Assembly: GCA_934394665.1 (NCBI GenBank)
Contig: CAKRRS010000114.1
Location: 1-5,855 of the forward strand
Reading direction: 5' to 3'
DNA: 5,855 bases
DNA from: an uncultured Acetatifactor sp.
Lineage (GTDB): Bacteria; Bacillota; Clostridia; Lachnospirales; Lachnospiraceae
Shown here: one piece after another, positions 1-4,938 of the stretch
Numbering within the stretch: the stretch's first letter is position 1
Layout: the number at the start of each line of letters is the position of its first letter
Translations under genes and position numbers: made by a program
Notes under the pieces: model-generated
What the model was told of the DNA's origin: nothing
What the model saw: the letters and a program-made list of their open reading frames with translations, nothing else
The model's database searches: none

Positions 1-771
1 GTTCAATACGTTCTGGGAATGGCCATGTGCGGAATCCAGTACGATCACATCAACCTTGGCTGCTACTAATGCTGCCACACGATCCAGTACATTTGCGGTG
101 ATACCTACACCGGCACCACAGAGCAGTCTGCCCTGGGAATCCTTGGCTGCCAGAGGATATTTGATGGTCTTCTCTATATCCTTGATGGTGATCAGACCCT
201 TTAAGTTAAAGTCCTTGTCCACGATAGGAAGTTTTTCTTTTCTTGCTTTTGCCAGAATCTTCTTCGCCTCTTCCAGAGTGATGCCTTCGGGAGCGGTGAT
301 CAGGCCTTCGCTGGTCATGGACTCTTTGATTTTCTTGGTAAAGTCGGTCTCGAACTTCAGGTCACGGTTGGTGATGATGCCGACTAATTTTCTGCCTTCG
401 GTGATAGGCACGCCGGAGATACGGAACTTCGCCATCAGTGCATCTGCGTCTGCCAGCGTATGTTCGGGAGACAGAGAAAACGGATCGGTGATGACACCAT
501 TCTCGGAACGCTTTACCTTATCTACCTCTTCTGCCTGTGCCTCGATAGACATATTCTTGTGAATGATACCGATACCACCCTGTCTTGCCATAGCGATTGC
601 CATGCGATGCTCGGTAACGGTATCCATTCCTGCGCTCATCATAGGAATGTTCAGCTTGATCTTCTTTGTCAGCCATGTGGTCAAATCCACCTGATTGGGA
701 ACTACCTGAGAATAAGACGGTACGAGCAGTACGTCATCAAAGGTAATGCCTTCACCAATAATCTGTCCCAT
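1..771 (-). CDS. guaB: IMP dehydrogenase (N-terminal 257 codons, cut by the window edge)
   Basis: IMP dehydrogenase oxidises IMP to XMP with NAD+, the committed step of GMP synthesis, in the cytosol. The reading frame is open from the left edge to an ATG at 769-771. An AGGAGG (779-784) lies 7 nt before that ATG. The start [18 protein letters not shown] (residues 1-18) is typical of the family. [20 protein letters not shown] (41-60) and [11 protein letters not shown] (65-75) belong to the catalytic TIM barrel. Residues about 93-205 form the inserted pair of CBS domains ([31 protein letters not shown], then [21 protein letters not shown]). The barrel resumes with CGAGVG (218-223) and DSAHGHS (246-252). 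Full proteins are near 485 residues, so the catalytic cysteine loop and the mobile flap lie outside the window. No disruption is seen in this half. Identification is secure. Confidence 0.97.
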   Translation of the reverse strand, partial: MGQIIGEGITFDDVLLVPSYSQVVPNQVDLTTWLTKKIKLNIPMMSAGMDTVTEHRMAIAMARQGGIGIIHKNMSIEAQAEEVDKVKRSENGVITDPFSLSPEHTLADADALMAKFRISGVPITEGRKLVGIITNRDLKFETDFTKKIKESMTSEGLITAPEGITLEEAKKILAKARKEKLPIVDKDFNLKGLITIKDIEKTIKYPLAAKDSQGRLLCGAGVGITANVLDRVAALVAAKVDVIVLDSAHGHSQNVLN

Positions 772-824
772 TTTCTCTCCTCCTGTGTTCATTTGATAAG
801 ATTTGTGAATGATTTGTTCTCGTT

Positions 825-865
825 TCATAAGTGTAAATTATATTAGATATTTGTTTTACTTATGA
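825..865 (-). repeat. Inverted repeat in the guaB leader
   Basis: TCATAAGT at 825-832 and ACTTATGA at 858-865 are perfect 8-bp inverted arms separated by 25 nt. If guaB transcription starts near 869, the arms would form a stem-loop close to the 5' end of the mRNA, which could protect it from decay. The arms also bracket a TATAAT on the minus strand (837-842), so an operator over a second promoter is an alternative reading. The arms are seen directly; both roles are inference. Confidence 0.4.
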
Positions 866-875
866 CATTTCCATG

Positions 876-904
876 AGTTTAGCAGAGTTTATCCCCACTG
901 TCAA
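876..904 (-). promoter_or_regulatory. Vegetative (sigma-A type) promoter of guaB
   Basis: Read on the minus strand: a perfect TTGACA (899-904), a 17-nt spacer ending in TGC, and TAAACT (876-881) as a -10 with a TGn extension. Transcription would start near 869, giving a leader of about 97 nt before the guaB ATG. I looked for the conserved core of a purine riboswitch in this leader and did not see one. Confidence 0.65.
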
Positions 905-972
905 CCGACAATCTTAGATTTTCTTCTTTTTCCAAATTTTTATCAATAAACACAACAGATATTCGATAAATA

Positions 973-1010
973 AAAAATCCGACATACCTTGCGATACATG
1001 TCGGATTTTT
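973..1010 (-). terminator. Rho-independent terminator (can work both ways)
   Basis: A perfect 13-bp stem (973-985 with 998-1010) encloses a 12-nt loop. The core is CCGACAT/ATGTCGG and the ends are A-rich on the left and T-rich on the right, so either strand reads a stem followed by a run of U. On the minus strand it lies 16 nt past the stop of the 1026-1520 gene and separates that gene from the guaB promoter. Confidence 0.88.
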
Positions 1011-1025
1011 CGTTTTCTAAAAAAA

Positions 1026-1520
1026 CTATTCGCTGAACACCTTACGAGGAGCTACATTTTTAAGTACCTTCACCAGTTCCTCGTTGGGGCTTAAGATAAC
1101 CTTCTCGCCGCCTTCATAATACATGGCATAGCGTCCGTCCGGCTGTAACACCTCGCCGATGCTGTAATCCTTTTCCTTTACCTGGCGGTTCTTGAAGTTA
1201 TCCAAATGGTAAGAAAATACAGGAGCAAATACTTCCATACGGTCAATGCTGTAAGTAGCCACACGTTTTCTCTTGCTCTTCGCCATGATCTTGTCTATGG
1301 AAATCTCCTTATCAAGATAGAGATATTCATATTCCAGATCCGTATACATATTCAGGAAATATGCACCGACACCCGCCGCCAATGCTACCGGCAGGAAAAT
1401 AATGAACACAAACATCACCAGACAGCTGAGTACCGTCAAGGTGATCAATAACACCTTTAATATTTTTGCCCATACAGGCTGCTTTGCTTTTACCAGACAT
1501 TCTACGTATGCATCACTCAT
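1026..1520 (-). CDS. Two-helix membrane protein of unknown function (possibly DUF6106-like)
   Basis: The product has 164 residues. I chose the ATG at 1518-1520 because AAGGA sits 8 nt upstream and the sequence then begins MSDAYVECLVKAKQ. The in-frame ATG at 1565 adds 15 charged residues and has no ribosome binding site. Residues about 17-38 and 40-58 form two adjacent membrane helices (LKVLLITLTVLSCLVMFVFI, then LPVALAAGVGAYF). The rest is probably a cytosolic domain: YEYLYLDKEISIDKIM, a basic KSKRKR patch at 82-86, SIDRMEVFAP, then a segment rich in short beta strands. That layout recalls bacterial PH-like (YcxB-type) domains, which is inference. It resembles a small Lachnospiraceae family that I believe is catalogued as DUF6106; I am not certain, and no function is known to me. 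The gene has its own promoter and terminator, so it is probably monocistronic. Confidence 0.85.
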   Translation of the reverse strand: MSDAYVECLVKAKQPVWAKILKVLLITLTVLSCLVMFVFIIFLPVALAAGVGAYFLNMYTDLEYEYLYLDKEISIDKIMAKSKRKRVATYSIDRMEVFAPVFSYHLDNFKNRQVKEKDYSIGEVLQPDGRYAMYYEGGEKVILSPNEELVKVLKNVAPRKVFSE

Positions 1521-1528
1521 TTTTCGTT

Positions 1529-1533
1529 TCCTT
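1529..1533 (-). promoter_or_regulatory. Ribosome binding site that decides the start of the 1026-1520 gene
   Basis: AAGGA on the minus strand lies 8 nt before the ATG at 1518-1520. The longer reading frame starting at 1565 has no comparable site, so the shorter protein is preferred. Confidence 0.6.
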
Positions 1534-1641
1534 TTCTCTTTGTCATTTTCTATATTCAGATGCATGATGCCATAACATACCGCAATCTCTATGTCCGGAA
1601 TTTAGAACACCGGGATATTCGCATCTGTTTTCTATTTCTAT

Positions 1642-1670
1642 ATGATATATCATCTTGTCAAAAGTTGCAA
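1642..1670 (-). promoter_or_regulatory. Probable promoter of the 1026-1520 gene, overlapping a palindrome
   Basis: On the minus strand TTGCAA (1665-1670), a 17-nt spacer and TATCAT (1642-1647) make a plausible sigma-A promoter. The -10 overlaps a perfect 12-bp palindrome, ATGATATATCAT (1642-1653), which could be an operator. A perfect TTGACA (1656-1661) is also present, but its best -10 partner is poorly spaced. The leader would be about 115 nt. Confidence 0.4.
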
Positions 1671-1733
1671 GGCGTGCTCTTAGGATGTATGGTGATTTAA
1701 TTCTTTTTTTAGATTCCTGTCATACTTCCTTCA

Positions 1734-1762
1734 TTGACTTTCCGATAGTGAACCCTTATCAT
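1734..1762 (+). promoter_or_regulatory. Probable vegetative promoter upstream of the 1988-2749 gene
   Basis: TTGACT (1734-1739), a spacer of exactly 17 nt and TATCAT (1757-1762) match the sigma-A consensus at 5 of 6 bases in each box. Transcription would begin near 1769, leaving a leader of about 220 nt before the start codon at 1988. It is divergent from the promoter at 1642-1670. Confidence 0.5.
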
Positions 1763-1890
1763 GAATGTATTGCATTTATCAGACGTATGCTGCATCGCAC
1801 GGTTGTCGCATATTCGTACGCTGCAGTTTGATGATTCATTTATCTTTCCCGGATGTTTGAAATATCGTATTTTTAATGATAAATATCAAA

Positions 1891-1918
1891 TCATACGCAG
1901 CAATGAATATCATACTAT
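1891..1918 (+). promoter_or_regulatory. Possible sporulation-type promoter (sigma-E or sigma-G like)
   Basis: CATACTAT (1911-1918) is one base from the sigma-E -10 pattern CATACAnT and contains CATACTA, a classical sigma-G -10. TCATACG (1891-1897) lies 13 nt upstream and partly fits a sigma-E -35 of the ATA type. For sigma-G no -35 is found at 17-18 nt. Transcription would start near 1925, about 63 nt before the start codon. This is a pattern match only. Confidence 0.25.
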
Positions 1919-1974
1919 CACTATATTACAGGAGCAATGTTTTCCGGAGAATCTTGCGTGGAAACATCGGTCAG

Positions 1975-1979
1975 AAAGG
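1975..1979 (+). promoter_or_regulatory. Ribosome binding site that decides the start at 1988
   Basis: AAAGG lies 8 nt before the ATG at 1988-1990. An upstream in-frame ATG at 1937 has AGGAG (1930-1934) only 2 nt before it, too close to work. The ATG at 1997 is about 17 nt from the site. Confidence 0.6.
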
Positions 1980-1987
1980 CGGATTCC

Positions 1988-2749
1988 ATGGCAGTAATGG
2001 ATGAATTCAAAGAAGAACGGCAGGCGCTGAAAAACGGTACACCAAAGCAGAAACTGGCATATTTCTGGTACTATTACAAATGGCATGTGATCATTTCCCT
2101 GATCATAATTATTATGATCGTAAGCTTTATTCAGCAATATCTGAACCGGAAGGACACTGCATTCTATGCCGTGATGCTCAATGCCTCTCTCCTGGATCAG
2201 ACGACATCCGAGCTGCCTGATTTTGTGACTGATTTTGCGGAAAAAGAAGGAATTGACCTTTCTTCTTCCGATATCACTTTCGATACCTCGATACGCATCG
2301 TGGAAGACAGCATGGACGAGACCACCGTCACTTCTTCCCAGAAGCTGATGGTCTATGTCGCAGCCAACGAGCTGGATACCATGATCACCGATCTCGAATC
2401 ATTCCAAAAATACGCCAACAGCAGTATGTTCTACGATCTCAGGGACATCCTCACCGAAGAACAGCAGGCGGCGCTGGAACCTTATTTTTATTATGTAGAC
2501 CGTGAAGTCGTAAGCGCCATCGAAGCAGCCAATGACGATATGAATTCCGACTACGCACCGGACTATCCCGACCCCATGCATCCCGAAGAAATGCAGGATC
2601 CCGTACCGGTCGGCATCTGCCTCACCGGCTGTAAAGACCTGACCGATTACTACTATTTCCGCGGAGACGGCATTGTCATGGGTATCTATGCGAATGCCGA
2701 ACACGCACAGACGGCCGTGGATCTGGCGGAGTATTTATTAAACAAATAG
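1988..2749 (+). CDS. Single-pass membrane protein of unknown function with a large extracytoplasmic domain
   Basis: The product has 253 residues from the ATG at 1988. A charged N-terminal segment (MAVMDEFKEERQALKNGTPKQK) precedes a conserved-looking aromatic stretch, LAYFWYYYKWH (23-33). One membrane helix follows at about 34-52 (VIISLIIIIMIVSFIQQY). The positive residues before the helix suggest that the N-terminus is inside and the remaining 200 residues are outside. The outer domain is acidic and includes SQKLMVYVAANELDTMITD and a FYDLRDILTEEQQAALEPYF segment. This resembles sugar- or peptide-binding proteins only loosely. Two cysteines occur in GICLTGC near residues 215-221. I recognise the start pattern (EFKEER.ALKNGTPKQK..YFW.YYKWH) as recurrent in Lachnospiraceae proteins annotated as hypothetical. 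No function is assigned. It converges on spoVAA with 4 bp between the stop codons. Confidence 0.88.
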   Translation: MAVMDEFKEERQALKNGTPKQKLAYFWYYYKWHVIISLIIIIMIVSFIQQYLNRKDTAFYAVMLNASLLDQTTSELPDFVTDFAEKEGIDLSSSDITFDTSIRIVEDSMDETTVTSSQKLMVYVAANELDTMITDLESFQKYANSSMFYDLRDILTEEQQAALEPYFYYVDREVVSAIEAANDDMNSDYAPDYPDPMHPEEMQDPVPVGICLTGCKDLTDYYYFRGDGIVMGIYANAEHAQTAVDLAEYLLNK

Positions 2750-2753
2750 AAAG

Positions 2754-3380
2754 TCAGCTCTCTATCTCTTTCCCCTCGCGTCCGGTCTGTTCGATCAGGG
2801 TCTTGTCCACGTCGGTCTCGTAGTTTTTGATGGAGACTTCCACCGGCGTGGGATCCTTGGTCAGGCGTCTGCCGCCGATATGATTAAAGAACACGATAAT
2901 GCCGGCGGCGAGACCCAGTGAATAGGACACCTCCAGTGTGTTGAGTCCTGTCGGTTCTACTCCCATTGTCATGCGATACACCTCTGTAAAGACTTCATTG
3001 ATTCCGACATCGTTATGATATGCCATGATCGTGTATGCCGTGCCGAAGAAACTGATCAGGCATACAAAAGCCGCCTTGCCCCACTGCTGCCAGCCTTTGT
3101 GTCTGTCCACCCTGATCCATTCCACCAGCACATCCGGCTCTCCGATCACCTGCACATTGATATCCTCGCAGACCTCCTCCATGAGGCTTACCAGCTTCAG
3201 GCTGCTGATCACGCAGCGTTTTTCTCCGTCCTTTGCGAAATGATGTACCTTGATTGCCTTCAATTTTGCCAGCAGCGTCTGATCCAGGCAGCGCACTTCC
3301 GCTACGTCTTTTAAAAATACATCCTGTGCCCGGACTTCTGCGCTTCTGTCACATTTTAAGTAAACTGTCATCTGCTTCAT
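2754..3380 (-). CDS. spoVAA: Stage V sporulation protein AA
   Basis: SpoVAA is an inner-membrane component of the SpoVA system, which moves calcium dipicolinate into the forespore and releases it at germination. The product is 208 residues, about the family length. Residues 1-95 form the soluble N-terminal domain (VYLKCDRSAEV, DVFLKDVAEVRCLDQ, ISSLKLVSLMEEV, DVLVEWIR). Two membrane helices follow at about 101-121 (GKAAFVCLISFFGTAYTIMA) and 150-167. The signatures AYHNDVGINEVFTEVYRMTMG (120-140) and FFNHIGGRRLTKDPTPVEV (164-182) are characteristic of SpoVAA. A GGGTTGGA-like purine stretch precedes the ATG. No clear sporulation promoter lies directly upstream, so it may be transcribed from the spoVAB promoter despite a 227-bp gap. 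The rest of the spoVA operon (AC, AD, AE) is not seen next to it. Confidence 0.94.
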   Translation of the reverse strand: MKQMTVYLKCDRSAEVRAQDVFLKDVAEVRCLDQTLLAKLKAIKVHHFAKDGEKRCVISSLKLVSLMEEVCEDINVQVIGEPDVLVEWIRVDRHKGWQQWGKAAFVCLISFFGTAYTIMAYHNDVGINEVFTEVYRMTMGVEPTGLNTLEVSYSLGLAAGIIVFFNHIGGRRLTKDPTPVEVSIKNYETDVDKTLIEQTGREGKEIES

Positions 3381-3549
3381 TTTTCCAACCCTTATCCGAT
3401 TACCTTCAACACAATTCCCATTCGGGTCGCCCTACGCCATCTCTGTTTTCTATCCTGTATTCATGCAAACCCTTTGTCTCATGTCGATATTCTTATATCT
3501 GTCACTGCGCTTTCCTTCGTTTCCCTTTCCACCTCTTAGCCAATCCATC

Positions 3550-3599
3550 ACACAGGCATTTCAATCCACGCTCATCGTAGCGCATATTTCAGCCTGTGT
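3550..3599 (-). repeat. 50-bp inverted repeat with a CRISPR-repeat-like loop, between spoVAB and spoVAA
   Basis: ACACAGGC (3550-3557) and GCCTGTGT (3592-3599) are perfect 8-bp inverted arms around a 34-nt loop. Inside the loop, CGCT (3569-3572) and AGCG (3579-3582) can form a second small stem. On the minus strand the loop ends in GAGCGTGGATTGAAAT (3558-3573), which matches the 3' half of many type I-C CRISPR repeats. There is one copy only and no spacer array. The rest of the 3381-3607 gap shows no supported gene and no clear promoter. It may be a structured RNA in the spoVAB-spoVAA transcript, a relic of a repeat, or chance. Confidence 0.5.
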
Positions 3600-3607
3600 C
3601 CTGCCTG

Positions 3608-4090
3608 TCACTGTACCGTCCGGTGCAGTTCCGTCGCAAAATAATAGAGAGAGCCGCACAATTTTCCGGCCGCCATCCCGAGAATCGCCCAGCCCAGTCC
3701 GTGGCGGAAAGAGATTCTTCTGGCAAAAATAGGGATACTGTCCAGCATCTCGGCAATCGCCAGTGCCAGGCAGCCGATGAACATTCCGGCAAAGACGCCG
3801 AAGACTGCCTGTGCCCCGATGCCTGCTGCCGCCCACAACCGGACATGTTCCGGAAATCGTTCCCTCAGATAACTTCCCCACTGACTATATTCCGGAAAAA
3901 TAGTGACGAAACACCCTGCCAACGTACCGAAGATCACCATTTCCTCATAAAGCAGCACATAACGCGACGTGTGCGTCTTACCGGCAAACCTGGGGATCAG
4001 TCCCACTGCCACCAATACCGTGAACACACCCGCTGCCGACAGCAGGCCGTAGCTTGCTCCCGTTACCGCGAGCAATCCTTGTTTTATCAA
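3608..4090 (-). CDS. spoVAB: Stage V sporulation protein AB (TTG start)
   Basis: SpoVAB is a polytopic inner-membrane protein of the SpoVA dipicolinate system. The product has 160 residues, slightly longer than the roughly 140 of the Bacillus protein. The start codon is TTG (4088-4090), with AAGGGG 10 nt upstream; no ATG is available at that end. Four hydrophobic segments are visible at about 6-30, 48-66, 90-118 and 130-152. Family signatures include GLIPRFAGKT (30-39), a YEE-M-IFGTLAG segment (48-59) and GMFIGCLALAIAEMLDSIPI (102-121) followed by FARR. The end, GKLCGSLYYF, is also family-like. A sigma-G-like promoter lies just upstream, as expected for a forespore gene. In Bacillus subtilis spoVAA precedes spoVAB; here the order is reversed. 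Confidence 0.92.
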   Translation of the reverse strand: MIKQGLLAVTGASYGLLSAAGVFTVLVAVGLIPRFAGKTHTSRYVLLYEEMVIFGTLAGCFVTIFPEYSQWGSYLRERFPEHVRLWAAAGIGAQAVFGVFAGMFIGCLALAIAEMLDSIPIFARRISFRHGLGWAILGMAAGKLCGSLYYFATELHRTVQ

Positions 4091-4100
4091 AGTTTCTCTT

Positions 4101-4106
4101 CCCCTT
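4101..4106 (-). promoter_or_regulatory. Ribosome binding site supporting the TTG start of spoVAB
   Basis: AAGGGG on the minus strand lies 10 nt before the TTG at 4088-4090. No in-frame ATG is found between this site and the conserved part of SpoVAB, so the TTG is the best start. Confidence 0.6.
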
Positions 4107-4132
4107 TCGTATGTTTTTCACTCTCTGCCCCA

Positions 4133-4161
4133 TAGAATATCCAAAAACAAAAATTATATGC
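4133..4161 (-). promoter_or_regulatory. Sigma-G-like forespore promoter of spoVAB
   Basis: Read on the minus strand: GCATA (4157-4161), a spacer of exactly 17 nt, and TATTCTA (4133-4139). The known sigma-G pattern is GnATR, 17-18 nt, then CATnnTA, so only the first base of the -10 differs. The leader would be about 35 nt. Bacillus spoVA is transcribed by sigma-G, which fits. Confidence 0.6.
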
Positions 4162-4163
4162 TG

Positions 4164-4193
4164 ATGGCACTTTCTTTACGATTGTGCTATACT
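4164..4193 (+). promoter_or_regulatory. Extended -10 promoter for the thioesterase gene
   Basis: TATACT (4188-4193) is directly preceded by TGC (4185-4187), an extended -10. A weak -35, ATGGCA (4164-4169), lies 18 nt upstream. Transcription would start near 4200 and leave a leader of about 230 nt. The site abuts the divergent spoVAB promoter, with the two -35 boxes 2 bp apart. Confidence 0.45.
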
Positions 4194-4428
4194 ATATTTT
4201 AATGTGTTTTCATTTGTATTTTTGTATTTTTTCAAAACTAAGGCATTTTTCAAAATTTGACGAATCATACTTGCATAAGTGAGTAAACTCATCAAAATAT
4301 CTTTAGTGAAGTAACTACATTTGCAAAAGCGTAAAACCATTGGAAATTTTGCATTTACATTTTCACAAAAAGAATAAAGATACTTGCGAATCGTTACGAA
4401 AATTCAAAATATGTGAGGTTTAAGAATT
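4194..4428 (+). other. AT-rich leader of the thioesterase gene with small palindromes
   Basis: No gene is supported here. TTTTTCAAAA occurs twice (4228-4237, 4246-4255), the second copy leading into TCAAA-A-TTTGA. TGAGT-AA-ACTCA (4280-4291) and TCGT-T-ACGA (4391-4399) are short palindromes. TGCAAAA (4322-4328) and TTTTGCA (4347-4353) can pair across 18 nt. A short frame from 4202 (26 codons) has no ribosome binding site. No known riboswitch is recognised. Confidence 0.35.
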
Positions 4429-4938
4429 ATGAATACAACAGATACTACAGAAATAAAAGATACGGCGCTCCCTGCCAGGAAAGTCTCTGATTCCGAGACA
4501 CATCAGCTGCATGTGGTGATTCATCCGGATATCAACGGTTTCGGCAGGCTGTTCGGGGGAAGATTGTTAGAGTGGATCGATGAAGTGGCAGGTGCCACTG
4601 CGAGACGCCATTGCGGCAGAGATGCCACCACTGTGGCAATTGACAATTTGTATTTCAAATCAGGCGCCTATCTGAACGATATCATCGTACTGATCGGCAA
4701 AGTGACCCATGTAGGGCATACTTCCATGGAAGTCCGTGTAGACACCTACCGCGAGGAGCAGGATGGCACGAGACACCCGATCAACCGGGCTTATTTTGTC
4801 ATGGTTGCTATGGGAGATAATGGCAGACCCACCCCCGTTCCCGGTCTGATCTTAGAGAACGAGGGGGAGAAAATGGAATGGGATAACGCCATTAAGAGAA
4901 GAGAGCTGAGATTGGTTCGTAAAAAGGAAGGCTTCTAA
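4429..4938 (+). CDS. Acyl-CoA thioesterase, hotdog fold (YciA/YkhA type)
   Basis: The enzyme should hydrolyse acyl-CoA to free acid and coenzyme A in the cytosol. The product is 169 residues with one hotdog domain at about 20-145. The key motif is NGFGRLFGGRLLEWIDEVAG (36-55), where D51 is the likely catalytic aspartate and GG precedes the central helix. TVAIDNLYFKSGAYLNDIIVL (68-88) and VTHVGHTSMEVRVDTY (92-107) are the usual central strands of this family. The tail, RRELRLVRKK, is basic. GTGAGG ends 10 nt before the ATG. The chain-length preference cannot be read from the sequence. It is alone on its strand, and its stop codon overlaps the stop of the facing phosphoesterase gene (4935-4938), with no terminator between them. 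Confidence 0.93.
   Translation: MNTTDTTEIKDTALPARKVSDSETHQLHVVIHPDINGFGRLFGGRLLEWIDEVAGATARRHCGRDATTVAIDNLYFKSGAYLNDIIVLIGKVTHVGHTSMEVRVDTYREEQDGTRHPINRAYFVMVAMGDNGRPTPVPGLILENEGEKMEWDNAIKRRELRLVRKKEGF

Larger units (their letters stand above)
1763..1987 (+). other. Long untranslated leader with repeats and a potential stem
   Basis: I see no convincing gene here. A near-perfect direct repeat, CGTATGCTGCA (1784-1794) and CGTACGCTGCA (1815-1825), recurs with a 31-nt period and one mismatch. Further on, ATGATT-c-ATTTATC (1831-1844) can pair with GATAAAT-atca-AATCAT (1878-1894). This gives 13 base pairs with one asymmetric bulge and a 33-nt loop. An open frame from 1761 has no ribosome binding site and overlaps the -10 box, so I do not call it. 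No known riboswitch class is recognisable. The stretch 1521-1641, on the other side of the promoters, is the leader of the minus-strand gene and shows nothing further. Confidence 0.35.

Noticed and set aside
837..842. Perfect TATAAT on the minus strand as a second guaB promoter
   Set aside because: No acceptable -35 lies 16-18 nt upstream, and the promoter at 876-904 is much better.
785..870. Purine riboswitch in the guaB leader
   Set aside because: The leader is short, and the conserved core and pairing helices of the class are not present.
1761..1997. 78-codon plus-strand frame in the leader of the membrane protein gene
   Set aside because: It begins inside the proposed -10 box, has no ribosome binding site, and its product resembles nothing I know.
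2668..2699. CGGCATT/AATGCCG inverted repeat as a terminator near the 2749/2754 junction
   Set aside because: It lies inside the coding sequence, has an 18-nt loop and is followed by no T-run on either strand.
3450..3548. 32-codon minus-strand frame between spoVAB and spoVAA
   Set aside because: No ribosome binding site, very basic and low-complexity product; likely chance in a noncoding gap.
3558..3583. A true CRISPR array
   Set aside because: Only one repeat-like copy is present, with no second repeat, spacers or cas gene in the window.
4166..4180. Sigma-54-like site (TGGCAC with a partial second box)
   Set aside because: The essential GC of the -12 element is missing, and no enhancer-binding regulator is in view; the extended -10 promoter explains the region better.
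4202..4282. 26-codon frame as a possible leader peptide of the thioesterase gene
   Set aside because: It starts almost at the predicted transcript start, lacks a ribosome binding site, and has no run of regulatory codons.
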